Source: Pedobacter sp. SYSU D00535 (GTDB lineage: Bacteria; Bacteroidota; Bacteroidia; Sphingobacteriales; Sphingobacteriaceae). Taken from it: a DNA stretch of 64,000 nt. The notes under the pieces were generated by a model. It was not told the origin of the DNA. It ran no database searches and worked only from the letters and a program-made list of their open reading frames with translations. Below are positions 63,553 through 64,000 of this stretch, piece after piece; the first letter of the stretch is position 1, and each line of letters begins with the position of its first letter. The position numbers and the translations under genes are program-made. The DNA lies in assembly GCF_017355855.1 (NCBI RefSeq), contig NZ_JAFEWD010000006.1:124001-188000 (forward strand), written 5' to 3'.

Positions 63553-64000
63553 ATGACTAAATATCAAACACTACTTTACTATTGTTACTCCACAATAGAG
63601 AATGCGGAGCTATTTGCCACAACACACCTCGAATTCTGTAAATCATTAGGGCTGGTAGGACGGATCATTGTTGCGGATGAAGGTCTAAACGGAACTGTTT
63701 CTGGTACGGTAGAAGCATGTAAAACCTATATGGATACGATTCATGCCGATCCTCGGTTTGCCAAGACAGAGTTTAAAATCGATGATGTAGAGGAGCCGTC
63801 TTTTATCAAAATGCACTGTCGCTACAAAGCCGAAATTGTGCATTCCGGTCTCAGAGATCCGCACATCATTGATCCAACCAAGCGTACCGGTATTCACCTC
63901 GAGCCGAAAGAGTTCCTGGAGATGAAGGACCGGGAAGACGTGGTGATTCTGGATGTTCGGTCGAATTACGAGCATTCATTAGGGAAGTTCAAAAACGCCG
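63553..64000 (+). CDS. trhO: tRNA uridine(34) hydroxylase TrhO, N-terminal part
   Basis: An oxygen-dependent enzyme that hydroxylates uridine 34 in tRNA on the way to 5-methoxyuridine-type modifications. 149 codons are visible before the window ends. The protein starts MTKYQTLLYYCYSTIEN and has 'VADEGLNGTVSGTVEACKTY', 'FKIDDVEEPSFIKMH' and the start of the rhodanese domain 'EDVVILDVRSNYEHSLGKF'. The rhodanese catalytic Cys lies beyond the edge. A four-codon ATG frame directly before (63546) ends two bases after this start and is probably not the gene. Confidence 0.92.
   Translation, partial: MTKYQTLLYYCYSTIENAELFATTHLEFCKSLGLVGRIIVADEGLNGTVSGTVEACKTYMDTIHADPRFAKTEFKIDDVEEPSFIKMHCRYKAEIVHSGLRDPHIIDPTKRTGIHLEPKEFLEMKDREDVVILDVRSNYEHSLGKFKNA

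Overview
The window looks like a chromosomal segment of a Bacteroidota bacterium, most likely a member of the Sphingobacteriaceae (Pedobacter or a relative). The evidence is the family content (DUF4293, DUF1599, BT_3928-type DoxX, DUF5686, zinc-free L36), the mostly Shine-Dalgarno-free gene starts, and many TAnnTTTG -7 promoter boxes, several with a TTG or TTTG -33 box 19-20 bases upstream. I see no phage, transposase, CRISPR array, tRNA or rRNA gene. It reads as core genome.

Layout. 1-96: the first codons of a Pif1-like helicase, running off the left edge. 673-4178: rpsL-rpsG-fusA-rpsJ (str operon plus S10), closed by a strong bidirectional terminator. 4257-8218: a block of unrelated genes (coiled-coil membrane protein, alkaline-phosphatase-superfamily hydrolase, yeast-type prephenate dehydrogenase, lipoprotein, possibly a 37-aa ORF) that separates rpsJ from the rest of the S10 operon. 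8368-23204: rplC through rplQ (S10, spc and alpha operons) with secY, map, infA and rpoA. Its own promoters lie at rplC, rpsH and infA, and hairpins sit between several of the genes.

23558-31805: single genes and short operons (sugar nucleotidyltransferase, M42 peptidase, truA with a GNAT acetyltransferase, DUF4293, an RGG-tailed DEAD-box helicase, gpsA, polysaccharide deacetylase). 32272-38675: a TCA-cycle group in which acnB-type and mitochondrial-type aconitases stand in tandem, followed by convergent sucD. 38736-43371: an ABC exporter, then a small membrane protein, a SulP transporter and a beta-carbonic anhydrase that probably form an inorganic-carbon operon. 43429-49110: gcvP, pdxJ, ahcY (one-carbon and PLP metabolism) and a bacilliredoxin. 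49230-58325: cdaA-folP back to back with a DUF1599-DoxX-DinB-aroK operon, then a phosphoribosyltransferase, rlmD, a TetR regulator, a Rieske-like lipoprotein and pheS. 58742-64000: a DUF5686 outer-membrane protein, a phosphate-selective-type porin, a helical protein of unknown function and the start of trhO.

The most interesting signals are mainly regulatory: a structured leader in front of rpsH, a roughly 355-base structured region in front of acnB, a perfect 9-7-9 palindrome over the gcvP promoter, a 35-codon ORF with a perfect Shine-Dalgarno sequence and an upstream palindrome next to tetR, and a shared promoter/initiation signature at the ribosomal promoters. Protein-level oddities are an RGG-rich tail on ribosomal protein S3 and a Rieske-like lipoprotein without its histidine ligands.
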